Positions 1-7,555 of a DNA stretch of 64,000 nt are shown here, piece after piece. Made by a program: the position numbers and the translations under genes. The notes beneath the pieces are model-generated. The model did no database searches and was not told the origin of the DNA. It saw only the letters and a program-made list of their open reading frames with translations. Location: NCBI RefSeq assembly GCF_003491325.1, contig NZ_CP022881.1:1922001-1986000 (forward strand). The letters are read 5' to 3'. This DNA comes from Staphylococcus sp. M0911 (GTDB taxonomy: Bacteria > Bacillota > Bacilli > Staphylococcales > Staphylococcaceae). Positions within the stretch are counted from its first letter, which is position 1. Each line of letters begins with the position of its first letter.

Positions 1-43
1 AATGAAGTTGATTGGTGCAATACACTATTTGTGAATCAAAACA

Positions 44-210
44 AAAAAGCCCACAACCACATGGGTTGCAGGCTATATAATGGAGTCGGCGAGAGTTCAT
101 TAATGCCTTTATCTATTCGTGTAGAAATCGCTATAAGTATTGTCATAGCAATGTTTAAATTGTCTAATAAGTTGTGTGTAAAATATTAAAATTGAAAAAA
201 CACAAGATAT
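44..210. repeat. Distal long direct repeat with outer att copy (island A end)
   Basis: This stretch matches 2517-2683 without gaps at a constant offset of 2473 bp, with scattered substitutions. Inside it, 73-94 resembles the 22-bp att core at the tmRNA 3' end (16780-16801) but differs at two positions (gtc for gac, gaga for ggga). I read it as the outermost junction of a tandem pair of islands that both used ssrA. The changed core suggests it is an old or differently derived junction. Confidence 0.8.
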
Positions 211-393
211 TTGGGGCAATGAATAGCATTATCTTTATATCAAATTTACAGTTCTGAATATAATTTATTAATATAATCAATTAATGACTGTTCGTTCCTA
301 AAGTATACGTTACTTATATATTTATTAAGGTCGTTAATACATTTTATATTCAGTAAGAAAAGAAGAGCAGTCATCAGACTGCTCTATTTTTAT

Positions 394-717
394 TTATTTT
401 ATGATACTATTTATTAATTCAACATATAACTCACTATTTTTATAACCCTCTAATATATCATTTACTTGTCTCATTGGAATTTCTGGTACTTCTCTAATGT
501 TTTCCAATTTTGTTTTGAATTGTTTTTTTGTTACTTGCTCTTTATTAGTAGCCAATTGGAACAAGTAAGAATCTAACATATTAATTTCTTTATATGAATA
601 CATATATCTTAATAACATTAAATCTCTAGTTTTTAAGTTTGGCGCTAGTTCTTCTTGTAATTGTTCTATTGATTGTTTCATTAATAACAATCTTGTTTCT
701 AATTCTTCATTATTCAT
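394..717 (-). CDS. Small helical cytosolic protein, putative immunity protein
   Basis: 107 residues, predicted almost entirely helical (LETRLLLMKQSIEQLQEEL...), with no signal peptide or membrane segment. Its size and all-helical look recall bacteriocin immunity proteins of the four-helix-bundle kind, but I see no defining motif. It lies 15 bp downstream of a secreted-protein gene on the same strand, so the two are probably one transcript. The same arrangement occurs at 35130-35961, where a 117-residue helical protein follows a homologous secreted protein. The immunity role is inferred from that repeated pairing. It could equally be an antitoxin or chaperone for the secreted partner. Confidence 0.55.
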   Translation of the reverse strand: MNNEELETRLLLMKQSIEQLQEELAPNLKTRDLMLLRYMYSYKEINMLDSYLFQLATNKEQVTKKQFKTKLENIREVPEIPMRQVNDILEGYKNSELYVELINSIIK

Positions 718-732
718 TTTATCACACTCTTT

Positions 733-1257
733 TTATATTAATGCTTGACCAACTTGAGAAACCCAAAATCCTATGCTTCTTACAGTAGAATCTTTAATAC
801 CGGTTCCCATCAAAGCTTGCGAAACTTGTCCTTGTACATTTCCCCATGTAGCTTCTTCTTGTTTTAATACATTATTCAATGCAGGATTTACATATTTATC
901 CCATCTTTTTTCCAATGATTTTCCGGCACGAGGACTGATTTCTTTTACACCATTAAACACAGCTTTTTTATTTTTAATCATAGCTTTTATGACTTTTTTA
1001 ACAGCGTATGATCCTCCAACTCTTTCAGATGTGCCTTCTTTTAAATTAGATGGTAAGTTATCAATAGTTTTTTGGCTAGTTCTTTCTGGATTTTTAAAAA
1101 ATCCATCTAATATTTTATCATCTGTATTTAATTTTTCAGTAATTTGCTTAATATTTGTATTATCGTTATTTTGGGTAGTATCTTGCACACTTGCTATAGG
1201 TGTCGCAGTTGAAAGGAATAAAGCGCTCATTATCAATGTTCCAAGTATTTTACTCAT
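733..1257 (-). CDS. Secreted bacteriocin-like protein (VGG-x-Y-x-x-KK family)
   Basis: 174 residues. Residues 1-24 form a signal peptide (MSKILGTLIMSALFLSTATP, then IASV). A polar linker rich in N, D and T runs to about residue 80. A C-terminal domain then begins RVGGSYAVKKVIKAMIKNKK and ends with a hydrophobic helix (GFWVSQVGQALI). Both leader and C-terminal domain align with the frameshifted protein at 35130-35596. An in-frame TAA directly precedes the ATG, so the start is fixed, but no clear Shine-Dalgarno is visible. An 8-codon reading frame overlaps the start and might couple translation. It lies at the cargo end of island A, next to a small helical protein. A secreted antibacterial protein is the best guess; a secreted virulence or adhesion factor is the alternative. 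Confidence 0.6.
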   Translation of the reverse strand: MSKILGTLIMSALFLSTATPIASVQDTTQNNDNTNIKQITEKLNTDDKILDGFFKNPERTSQKTIDNLPSNLKEGTSERVGGSYAVKKVIKAMIKNKKAVFNGVKEISPRAGKSLEKRWDKYVNPALNNVLKQEEATWGNVQGQVSQALMGTGIKDSTVRSIGFWVSQVGQALI

Positions 1258-1844
1258 TTACAATATTAAAATTCATTTGCTTTATATTTACTCCCAATCA
1301 CAAAATTATATTCCCATAATCAACATAGCATTCTAAACAATAAATTCAAGTTTGGATAATTAAAGTTTTTGTAAATTGAAATTTACTGTCGGAGTTTAAT
1401 GCAAAATCAACACTTAAACATTATAAAGATACACTTTCATATTCTTATTAACCCAAATTTTATATTCAAGTAATATAAATTAAAGGAGGAATAACATTGT
1501 TAAAATTGTAATTATTTTCTTATTTATTATTTCTCTTTATTCTGTAGATCTTTCTTTTAAATTACATTAATAATAGATCAAACTAGAGCTTTTACAAAAA
1601 TGAAAATAATTTAAGGAATAAATACAAATAATATGACAGGTAATACTATTTTAGATCTGGCTACTTTTATTTGGGAACGTAAAAAAGGGAAGTTTTATAT
1701 TAAAAATATAAAACAAAATGAAATAATAAACTTAAAAATCAATATATATTTTTAACAAGAAATATACTAAAAAGATAAACCTCTATTCAAATATGGTGAT
1801 GAAAAATCATTTATACATAAATTAATTAGAATACATACTAAATT
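1258..1844. other. AT-rich gap with two possible short peptide frames
   Basis: No normal-size gene is seen here. Two plus-strand frames deserve mention. The frame 1496-1570 would encode a 24-residue hydrophobic peptide (core VKIVIIFLFIISLYSV). A strong GGAGG (1485-1489) lies 6 nt upstream, but the start would have to be ATT. The frame 1633-1755 begins with ATG and encodes 40 residues starting MTGNTILDLATFIWERKKGK, with an amphipathic N-terminus and only a distant AAGGA. Both may be relics of cargo genes. Confidence 0.35.
1496..1570 (+). CDS. Possible 24-residue hydrophobic peptide with ATT start
   Basis: A consensus ribosome site (AAAGGAGG, ending 1489) stands 6 nt before ATT-GTT-AAA. The frame reads a lysine, a run of about 12 hydrophobic residues, then a polar tail ending FKLH. 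A TTG one base later gives only four codons. The pattern resembles membrane-active toxin peptides of staphylococci only in general character, and I found no sequence match from memory. It may instead be the beginning of a deleted gene. Confidence 0.25.
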   Translation: MVKIVIIFLFIISLYSVDLSFKLH

Positions 1845-1874
1845 AGAAAAGCTACCAATCACGGTAGCTTTTCT
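1845..1874 (-). terminator. Perfect 12-bp stem terminator after terS/sigma-like relic
   Basis: AGAAAAGCTACC pairs perfectly with GGTAGCTTTTCT around a 6-nt loop. The stem also holds the last codons of the sigma-like relic just upstream. An almost identical hairpin (37575-37598) closes the related gene in island C, so this is a conserved end of the packaging operon. Confidence 0.8.
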
Positions 1875-1926
1875 AATATTTCCTCATATATCTGTTTTAC
1901 TCTTTCACTACTTAATTTAAATATTT
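1859..1926 (-). pseudogene. 3' fragment of sigma-region-4-like island gene
   Basis: On the minus strand this stretch reads FKLSSERVKQIYEEILEKLP and then TGA, inside the terminator hairpin. It closely matches the end of the sigma-like protein at 37586-37910 (FDLSRERIRQIYDGLLVKLP). Only the C-terminal recognition-helix part remains, directly downstream of the degraded terS. In intact island B the order is reversed (sigma-like, then terS), so this is a deletion or recombination scar. Confidence 0.7.
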
Positions 1927-2454
1927 TTACAACTCTTTTAAATCACTATCATTCTTTTCATCGTCTTGACCAATGCTATCAATAAAAACTGGTGTCGCCA
2001 TATTCATATCTATTTTATCAGTAAAGATACTAAGATAACGCCCAAGTAGGTCACGGGCTTTCAAACGACTACTCGCTTTTATAGGTACCTCAACTAATTC
2101 CACATGTTCGTTATATACGAGGTTCATGTGTCCTGTGTCGGGGTTCTTTTCAAATGAACTTTTCTTAACTACAACTTCTTTCACTTCAGTTTCCTCACTC
2201 ACTGCTGAACGTGATAGCAAGTATAGTGTTTCTTTCGCAGTTAAAATGGTATCGTCTATAATCTCATCTTTCTTGCTTTGAATATAGTCTTTTACTTTCT
2301 CATTGCGCAATAATCTTCTACCTGTTACATGTGTGCTATTTGAGCTATAACCGTTATTTATAGCGTTTTGAGTGCATTTTCCACTCATTCTTAATACTCT
2401 CTTTTCTACTTGTTTATTCGTCCTAATAATCACTACGTCTCTCTCAAATGACAT
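1927..2454 (-). pseudogene. terS: Degenerate terminase small subunit (TerS), island A
   Basis: The frame is open for 175 codons. From about residue 30 it aligns with the intact TerS at 6646-7215: GYSSNSTHVTGRRLLR versus GYSANSAHVTGCRLLK, then DDTILTAKETLYLLSRSAV, the EVKEVVVK stretch and VYNEHVELVEVPIK. The N-terminus, where TerS has its DNA-binding start (ELTAKQARFVNEY), is scrambled here, and the real start is missing. It therefore probably cannot direct DNA packaging. The C-terminus reads TPVFIDSIG, a different tail type from the intact copy. It is the main evidence that island A was a pac-type SaPI. Confidence 0.75.
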
Positions 2455-2516
2455 ATATTTTAGTTCTTTTATTCGATCTACATCGAATATTTACTACTAA
2501 CCACATCACATACAAT

Positions 2517-2683
2517 AAAAAGCCCACAACCACATGGGTTGCAGGCTATATAATGGAGACGGCGGGAGTTCATTAAAGCGTTTATCTATTCATGTATAAC
2601 TCGCTATAAGCATTGTCATATCAACGTTTAAATTGACTAATGAGTTGTGTGTAAAATATTAAAATTGAAAAAACACAAGATAT
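2517..2683. repeat. Inner long direct repeat with att copy (island B distal end)
   Basis: Gap-free match to 44-210. Positions 2546-2567 are identical over 22 bp to the tmRNA 3'-end core at 16780-16801. This is the distal attachment site of island B and also the boundary with island A. Integration at 16780 and a copy at 2546 define an island of about 14.2 kb, the normal SaPI size. Confidence 0.9.
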
Positions 2684-2746
2684 GTGTGCACTTTACTTTT
2701 AATAAATTTCTAGCTACATCTTTTTTGAAATGTTTTACTTTAATAC

Positions 2747-3595
2747 TCAATTATGAGTGATTAATTTAGCTGGTTTATATTCCATAATTACTATTTTATT
2801 GTTTAGCCTTTTTTTCAGATAAGGTATATATCTACAATACCCAAAGAGCCCCCACCTTTTCTTATGGTAGTCAAAGTAATTATATTCATTTATAACTTTC
2901 ATTTTATTTGGTAAAACTTTATCCAATTCATTTAAATCATTGTATCCATATTTAAAAACAGGTTGTGAGGATAATTTTGATACAGATTTATGTCTTTTTG
3001 TATTATTTGCAATTGTTTTTGAGCAAAATTCAATCGCAAAGACCAAATTATGATCTCCAAACTTTTTAATAATAGTATGTAATAATTTAGTCATTACACT
3101 CTCATCAAAATACATCAATACACCTTCAAAGATAAACAATATATTTGACTTACTATTAAAAAATTTATAATTTTTAACATCTTCAATCCAACTGTAATCC
3201 AGCATTGATTTAGCTATCATCTTATAACTATCTGTTTCTTTAAAAAATGTTTTTCGTATTTCTATTGATTCAGGTACATCTAAATCTATCCACGATATTT
3301 TTTCTTTATTAAATCTTTGAAACCTTGTATCTAAGCCACAACCTATATTGACCACAATCAAATTTTTATTATCCTTGATAAGCCTTTTAGTAACACTATC
3401 TATTATCACAGAACGTATACTAATTCCAATTTGAGACATATCATCACATGTAACATTTTTGTACATATCATCTAAACCATCAAATATTTTTTTAGATAGT
3501 GCGTCTTTTATTATTGGTTTTTCGTATTCGTACTCTTTTGCTCGAGCTATCAAAGGAATTAACATTGATTCGGGAATTCCATCCAGTCGTTTCAT
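2747..3595 (-). CDS. LCM-family SAM-dependent methyltransferase
   Basis: 282 residues. The SAM-binding motif I is clear (VVNIGCGLDTRF, about residues 81-92), followed by an acidic strand (SWIDLDVPE) and the typical LFIFEGVLMYFDE segment. These belong to the leucine carboxyl methyltransferase / PpmA-TcmP superfamily, which methylates carboxylate or hydroxyl groups of proteins or small molecules. AAGGAG lies 8 nt before the ATG. The gene follows the FhuD2-like lipoprotein gene by 57 bp on the same strand with no terminator between, so it should share its iron-controlled promoter. A role in modifying a siderophore or another secreted small molecule is an inference from that linkage. The substrate cannot be read from sequence. 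Confidence 0.8.
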   Translation of the reverse strand: MKRLDGIPESMLIPLIARAKEYEYEKPIIKDALSKKIFDGLDDMYKNVTCDDMSQIGISIRSVIIDSVTKRLIKDNKNLIVVNIGCGLDTRFQRFNKEKISWIDLDVPESIEIRKTFFKETDSYKMIAKSMLDYSWIEDVKNYKFFNSKSNILFIFEGVLMYFDESVMTKLLHTIIKKFGDHNLVFAIEFCSKTIANNTKRHKSVSKLSSQPVFKYGYNDLNELDKVLPNKMKVINEYNYFDYHKKRWGLFGYCRYIPYLKKRLNNKIVIMEYKPAKLITHN

Positions 3596-3652
3596 TTAAT
3601 CACTCCTTAAAAATATTATTATTAATACATTAGAAATTTTTATAACTTATTT

Positions 3653-4567
3653 CTAGTGAGATTTATTTAAAATTTCTTTTTTTAATTTACTTCTCAAATG
3701 TTCTAATGTAATAGGATCTGTGAACCAATAATCTTCTGCTTTATATGAAATTACATGTCCTTTTTTTACAGCTTCAATATTCTGCCATGTATGTGTTTTT
3801 TCAAAATCAAATTTCCCGTATGAAGGCTTACTTAAAAATATATAATCACCAGCATATTTACTAATATTTTCTTTTGAAATCGAAGCATAACCTTTTTTAT
3901 CTTCTTGTAATTTATCTTTATATTGCTTTGTCATTGGCATACCGAATGCATCATGAACAATATCCAAACCACGACCCCATGTAGAGTTATATATGTATAT
4001 TTGCTTTTCATCTGGTTCAAACACAGATGCTGTTGCTTGACCAATTTTACTTTGAATTTCTTTTTTATCTTTTCTAGTTTTATCTTCCCACTCTTCAATC
4101 CATTTTTTTGCTTTATCCTCATTATTAGTCAACTTGCCTATTTCTTTTAATATTTCTTTATGATTGTATTTATTATATGTATATGGGACTGTTGGCGCTA
4201 TTTTTTGGTATTTTTTAATATTTTTATCCATAGCATCTACAACAATTAAATCGGGTTTTTCTTTAGCAACTTTTTCAACATCATTTTCTCCAATATAATC
4301 AACCCCTTTTAAATAAGGTTTTAAAATTGAAGAATCTTTAGTTATATCTGAAACAGCAATTGGTTTGATTCCTAACTTTATAAAATCACCAACATAAAAT
4401 CCAGTTAATACAGCAACTCTTTTAGGTTTCTCTGGTACTTTCAGTGTTTTACCATTTTCAATTTTATAGTCTATAGTCTTTGTCGAGTCACTTGTTTTAT
4501 CGACAGATGTTGAACACGCAGTCAAAATAAATAAACTACATAATAAAATTCCAATTAATCTTTTCAT
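3653..4567 (-). CDS. FhuD2-like hydroxamate siderophore-binding lipoprotein
   Basis: 304 residues. A lipoprotein signal peptide ends in lipobox LTAC (Cys18). The mature part is a class III periplasmic-binding-protein fold. It resembles S. aureus FhuD2 along its length: PKRVAVLTGFYVGDFIKLGI, DVEKVAKEKPDLIVV, KKYQKIAPTVPYTYNK, YNSTWGRGLDIVHDAFGM and YWFTDPITLEHLRSKLKKE all have FhuD2 counterparts. FhuD2 delivers ferric hydroxamates to the FhuBG permease, which is encoded elsewhere. An island copy could therefore plug into the host permease. A promoter with an overlapping Fur box lies just upstream. A helper gene widening siderophore use is the likely role; ligand preference is unknown. Confidence 0.88.
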   Translation of the reverse strand: MKRLIGILLCSLFILTACSTSVDKTSDSTKTIDYKIENGKTLKVPEKPKRVAVLTGFYVGDFIKLGIKPIAVSDITKDSSILKPYLKGVDYIGENDVEKVAKEKPDLIVVDAMDKNIKKYQKIAPTVPYTYNKYNHKEILKEIGKLTNNEDKAKKWIEEWEDKTRKDKKEIQSKIGQATASVFEPDEKQIYIYNSTWGRGLDIVHDAFGMPMTKQYKDKLQEDKKGYASISKENISKYAGDYIFLSKPSYGKFDFEKTHTWQNIEAVKKGHVISYKAEDYWFTDPITLEHLRSKLKKEILNKSH

Positions 4568-4588
4568 AATATCATCCTTTCACTTTTA

Positions 4589-4607
4589 ATTGATATTCAT
4601 TTTCTAT
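4589..4607. promoter_or_regulatory. Fur box overlapping the promoter of the fhuD2-like gene
   Basis: ATTGATATTCATTTTCTAT matches the classical 19-bp Fur palindrome (ATTGATAATCATTATCAAT) at 16 of 19 positions. It overlaps the -10 element (TATAAT on the minus strand, 4606-4611), whose -35 is TTGACT at 4628-4633 with 16-bp spacing. Fur-Fe2+ bound here would block transcription, so the two-gene cargo unit should be induced by iron starvation. Confidence 0.8.
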
Positions 4608-4633
4608 TATAGATTTTTAAAAATAATAGTCAA
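4606..4633 (-). promoter_or_regulatory. Sigma-A promoter for fhuD2-like / methyltransferase operon
   Basis: On the minus strand TTGACT (4633-4628) and TATAAT (4611-4606) are separated by 16 bp. This is a near-consensus housekeeping promoter about 40 bp upstream of the lipoprotein start codon. Confidence 0.75.
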
Positions 4634-4771
4634 TACTTATACCTATCCTACTCGATGATATGAATGTATTTCGTTAAGCCATAATTAACTTATACATTAT
4701 TTTTAACGTATTAGAGAATTTTTATTATCACATGAAAGCTTTTTGATATAGAAGTTTGTGAATAAAAAATA

Positions 4772-4793
4772 GGCAAGTACCGAAGTACCTGCC
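4772..4793 (-). terminator. Rho-independent terminator
   Basis: GGCAGGTAC pairs with GTACTTGCC around TTCG on the minus strand and is followed by TATTTTTT (4770-4764). It ends whatever reads through the relic at 4797-4985 and insulates the Fur-controlled unit from it. Confidence 0.85.
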
Positions 4794-4796
4794 CAG

Positions 4797-4985
4797 AAAA
4801 GGATCATTCACTTTTTTACTCTAACTGATTTCTCCACATAAGTCGCTTAATAACTGACTAGTTGGAACAGAACCATTCAATGTTCTAATAGGCAAGTAAT
4901 AACGTTGCCCCTCCCATTTATATAATACCCTTAAATAATATTTATATAACTAATATATGCAATTTTACAAGGCTCAAAATTGAGT
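4797..4985 (-). pseudogene. Relic C-terminal reading frame of a lost gene
   Basis: The minus strand reads [20 protein letters not shown] and then [18 protein letters not shown], just before the terminator. No start is available. The [10 protein letters not shown] run resembles the end of SH3b-type cell-wall-binding domains of staphylococcal phage lysins, but the match is from memory and short. It is a leftover of earlier cargo or phage sequence. Confidence 0.35.
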
Positions 4986-5008
4986 TCTGCCGTTAAATTC
5001 ATAAACAT

Positions 5009-5271
5009 TTAGTATGGAATTTTAGTTTCACCATTTGATGTTATGTGTTCTTTGGTGCGTTCTGGTTCGGGAAGAGTTGCGATTTCGTATAAAATATTCA
5101 TTGATTTTTTCGACGTCGAAATTTCTTCTTGATGATTTTCTACTATTGTTATAAATTTACTTGCTTGCGATTTATTCAAATTAACTTTTTCAAGCCACTT
5201 ACCAAACTCTCCGTGTGCTAAATCGTTCTCTTTCACATGTTTTAGTCTTCGACCAATCTCGAAAATCGACT
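5009..5271 (-). pseudogene. Fragment of a DUF3102-like phage/plasmid protein
   Basis: The minus-strand frame reads FEIGRRLKHVKENDLAHGEF and then GKWLEKVNLNKSQASKFITI, typical of DUF3102 proteins found in staphylococcal phages and plasmids. It is preceded in frame by TAG at about 5274, and the first possible start (GTG at 5236) has no ribosome site. The N-terminal half is missing. It ends with TKIPY-stop. I treat it as a gene fragment of unknown role. Confidence 0.55.
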
Positions 5272-5423
5272 AACCAGCCTTTGATGATGTCGAATTTAAC
5301 AATGTAATATATACATTTTGCATACATAGTTATTAAAACTCATTTCCCACTGCAACACGGGGCGTTTCTCAGCGTCTTAAAATACAAACAACGTCACTCG
5401 TAAGTGACATTAAAAAATATCTT

Positions 5424-6392
5424 TTATAACATATCCAGTATTTTTGTTTGATCTGGAAAATTCATTTTTGTATATAGGTCATCTATAGTAATTGTATAGA
5501 AAGAATGTGAATAATTACTTATTAGTTTATCCATGTTTTTCATCAATTTTATGTAATCATGTTTATTCAAAAATAGACATAGTGAAATCAACAAATCGAA
5601 TACATAACTACCATTCATTGTAGGAACGTATTCTTTATCGTATATTTTGTTATAATTGGCGAATATATTAGCTCTACTTTTAGCCCTGTCTATTTTATAA
5701 TCATACAATCTTTCTTCATGCGCACACACGTTACGAAACATATGTGCTTGTTGTAGTATACTGTCTACATCTGATGGAGTTATTTGAACACGTGTTTTAT
5801 AATCTCTTTCCAATTTCCTTTTATAGTCTTTAGCAACTTCCAATCGAAGATCATCATCCAAATTGGAATACATTTTTGAAACATTACCTAAAGTTAAATA
5901 ATTCACCAATATCCATAGTGGCACTCCATTATGAGTATTAATATAATGTTTTAATGGTTTATTTTTTCTATTACTCATAACCGAGCTAAATGTAGCAACC
6001 ATTTTCACGATGCTATCTGTCTTACTTGTGTCAGATGAATAATTTTTAAAGTATAAATATGAATGTGGTTCTCTATATTTTTCGCTAAAATAATATGAAA
6101 TTCTTGATTTAATATGAGTTTCAAATACTAACAAATACTCTAATAAAACATTCCTAAATTTTCTATCTAGTTTGTATAAAGAAAAGACTTCTTTAAAATG
6201 AGTACCTTGCTTATATTTATCAGGAACCAAAAAATTACCATTAACATCTAGTTCTAAAAATAAATCTTTATAACCATTTATGATATTATAATAATTTTCA
6301 TTTTCTAAATCTCTTTTAGCACTACTCGGTACTTCCATTCCTCTTCTTCTTAGAATTTTCAATTGTTTATTATGACTTTCAAATGGCTTCAT
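5424..6392 (-). CDS. Abi-family (AbiD/AbiF-like) HEPN abortive-infection protein
   Basis: 322 residues. The N-terminal region carries the Abi_2 superfamily signature around residues 34-46 (YYNIINGYKDLF). The HEPN catalytic motif RxxxxH is intact at R220-NVCA-H225 in the context MFRNVCAHEERLYD. Such proteins are RNases or RNase-like toxins that stop phage growth in infected cells. The gene sits between the terS transcript terminator and the siderophore cargo, a usual place for phage-interference and defence genes in these islands. It has its own 30-nt leader and no obvious antitoxin partner. A solitary Abi is the best reading; its target and trigger are unknown. Confidence 0.85.
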   Translation of the reverse strand: MKPFESHNKQLKILRRRGMEVPSSAKRDLENENYYNIINGYKDLFLELDVNGNFLVPDKYKQGTHFKEVFSLYKLDRKFRNVLLEYLLVFETHIKSRISYYFSEKYREPHSYLYFKNYSSDTSKTDSIVKMVATFSSVMSNRKNKPLKHYINTHNGVPLWILVNYLTLGNVSKMYSNLDDDLRLEVAKDYKRKLERDYKTRVQITPSDVDSILQQAHMFRNVCAHEERLYDYKIDRAKSRANIFANYNKIYDKEYVPTMNGSYVFDLLISLCLFLNKHDYIKLMKNMDKLISNYSHSFYTITIDDLYTKMNFPDQTKILDML

Positions 6393-6412
6393 AAATTTAC
6401 CCCTATAAAAGT

Positions 6413-6440
6413 AGCCATAACCCGAATAGAGTTATGGCTA
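6413..6440 (-). terminator. Hairpin after the terS operon
   Basis: TAGCCATA pairs with TATGGCTA around 12 nt. On the minus strand it is followed by CTTTTATAGGGG. It separates the packaging operon from the Abi gene. The U-run is short, so readthrough is possible. Confidence 0.6.
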
Positions 6441-6538
6441 GATCGTTATATATATAATACATTTAATTTTATCGGTTGTAAATAAATAAGAAATAACAAA
6501 AAGAGATATTTTACACAATTACTTCCTTTGTTTTATTG

Positions 6539-6645
6539 CTACTCCTCAAACCCACCAATATTATCAATAAACACTGGTGTCGCCACATTTAAGTCTACCT
6601 TTTCTGTAAACAAGCTATGGTAACCAATAAATTTATCATTTAACT
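6539..6645 (-). pseudogene. 3' fragment of a second, different terS
   Basis: Directly after the stop of the intact TerS, the minus strand continues with GYHSLFTEKVDLNVATPVFI and then DNIGGFEE-stop (TAG 6541-6539). This is a TerS C-terminus of the TPVFID type seen in island A (FTDKIDMNMATPVFIDSIG), not the NVPIFINIGEWDGDDEE type of the intact gene. It marks a past recombination in which one terS replaced the front of another and left its tail behind. Confidence 0.8.
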
Positions 6646-7215
6646 TCAATCCTCTAACGGTATATCATCCACAATCACAGTATGGTTAGGATTAGCGTTA
6701 GATACATCTTTTACAGTTTTATCTAATTCCTCATCGTCTCCGTCCCACTCACCGATATTAATGAATATCGGCACATTACCGTTGATATCATGCTTATCTG
6801 TAAATAACTTATGGTATTTACCCAACATATCACGAGCTTTTAAACGATCACTAGGTTTAATTGGCACCTCTATCAGTTCAACATGTTCATTATAGACTAA
6901 CTGTACTTTGCCACTTTGTGGATTCTCTTTATATTCCCCACGCTTGACCACAACTTCTTTAGTTTCTGTTTCATCACCGACTGCCGCATTCGTAAGCACA
7001 TGTAGTAACTCTTTTGCAGTTAATACATTTTCATCTATAATCTTATCTTTTTGTTCTTGTATATATTGTTTGATGTGTGGTTTCTTCAATAACCTACACC
7101 CTGTCACATGTGCACTATTTGCGCTATAGCCTGCTTTTATGGCACTTTGTGTCACATTAAGTGTTCTAATGTATTCATTCACAAAACGCGCTTGTTTTGC
7201 CGTTAACTCACTCAT
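6646..7215 (-). CDS. terS: Island terminase small subunit
   Basis: 189 residues. It begins MSELTAKQARFVNEYIRTLN and continues VTQSAIKAGYSANSAHVTG, the helix-turn-helix start of phage TerS (terminase_2 family), followed by a coiled region and an acidic C-terminus (DGDDEELDK, DDIPLED). SaPI TerS pairs with helper-phage TerL and recognises the island pac site, so that island DNA is packaged by the headful mechanism. Its ATG overlaps the stop of the preceding sigma-like gene by 4 nt (ATGA), so the two are translationally coupled. It is the last gene of the packaging operon, and a terS relic and a hairpin follow. It should make island B pac-type. Confidence 0.92.
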   Translation of the reverse strand: MSELTAKQARFVNEYIRTLNVTQSAIKAGYSANSAHVTGCRLLKKPHIKQYIQEQKDKIIDENVLTAKELLHVLTNAAVGDETETKEVVVKRGEYKENPQSGKVQLVYNEHVELIEVPIKPSDRLKARDMLGKYHKLFTDKHDINGNVPIFINIGEWDGDDEELDKTVKDVSNANPNHTVIVDDIPLED

Positions 7216-7553
7216 TCTATCACCTCCACAATTTTATCTAATAAGGTTTCATACCATAATCTTACAGATTGTTCTGAATACTCTAAGACATTGCTAATAT
7301 CTTTAAAACTACGTCCTTGTATTAAAGAATCGAAAATATAAAACTCTTTATCATTAGCTACTTGGTCAACAATCATTTCTAAGTGATTCTTTACAATATG
7401 ATCATCAATGTTATCGTCTGCCATCCATTCATTAGAATTTTCATCACCTATTGAAAAGAATTCACCGGTATTTATTTCATCATCTATCAACACATCACTT
7501 CTAGTTCGCTTATGATAATCACACACGAAGCCTTTTATTTGCTTTTTATCCAT
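7212..7553 (-). CDS. Sigma-region-4-like island protein
   Basis: 113 residues with an acidic N-terminal half and a C-terminal helix-turn-helix (SFKDISNVLEYSEQSVRLWYETLLDKI) of the sigma-70 region 4 / late-transcription-regulator type. Related copies exist at 37586-37910 (frameshifted) and as a tail at 1859-1926. It is placed between the 175-residue gene and terS, with junctions of 2 bp and a 4-bp overlap. Phage proteins of this kind often control late genes, so an effect on helper or island late transcription is plausible. I do not know an assigned function. Confidence 0.7.
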   Translation of the reverse strand: MDKKQIKGFVCDYHKRTRSDVLIDDEINTGEFFSIGDENSNEWMADDNIDDHIVKNHLEMIVDQVANDKEFYIFDSLIQGRSFKDISNVLEYSEQSVRLWYETLLDKIVEVIE

Positions 7554-7555
7554 TG

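Noticed and set aside
773-1336. Long plus-strand frame of 187 codons
   Set aside because: It lies opposite the secreted-protein gene, has no ribosome site, and its translation is an artefact of the complementary strand.
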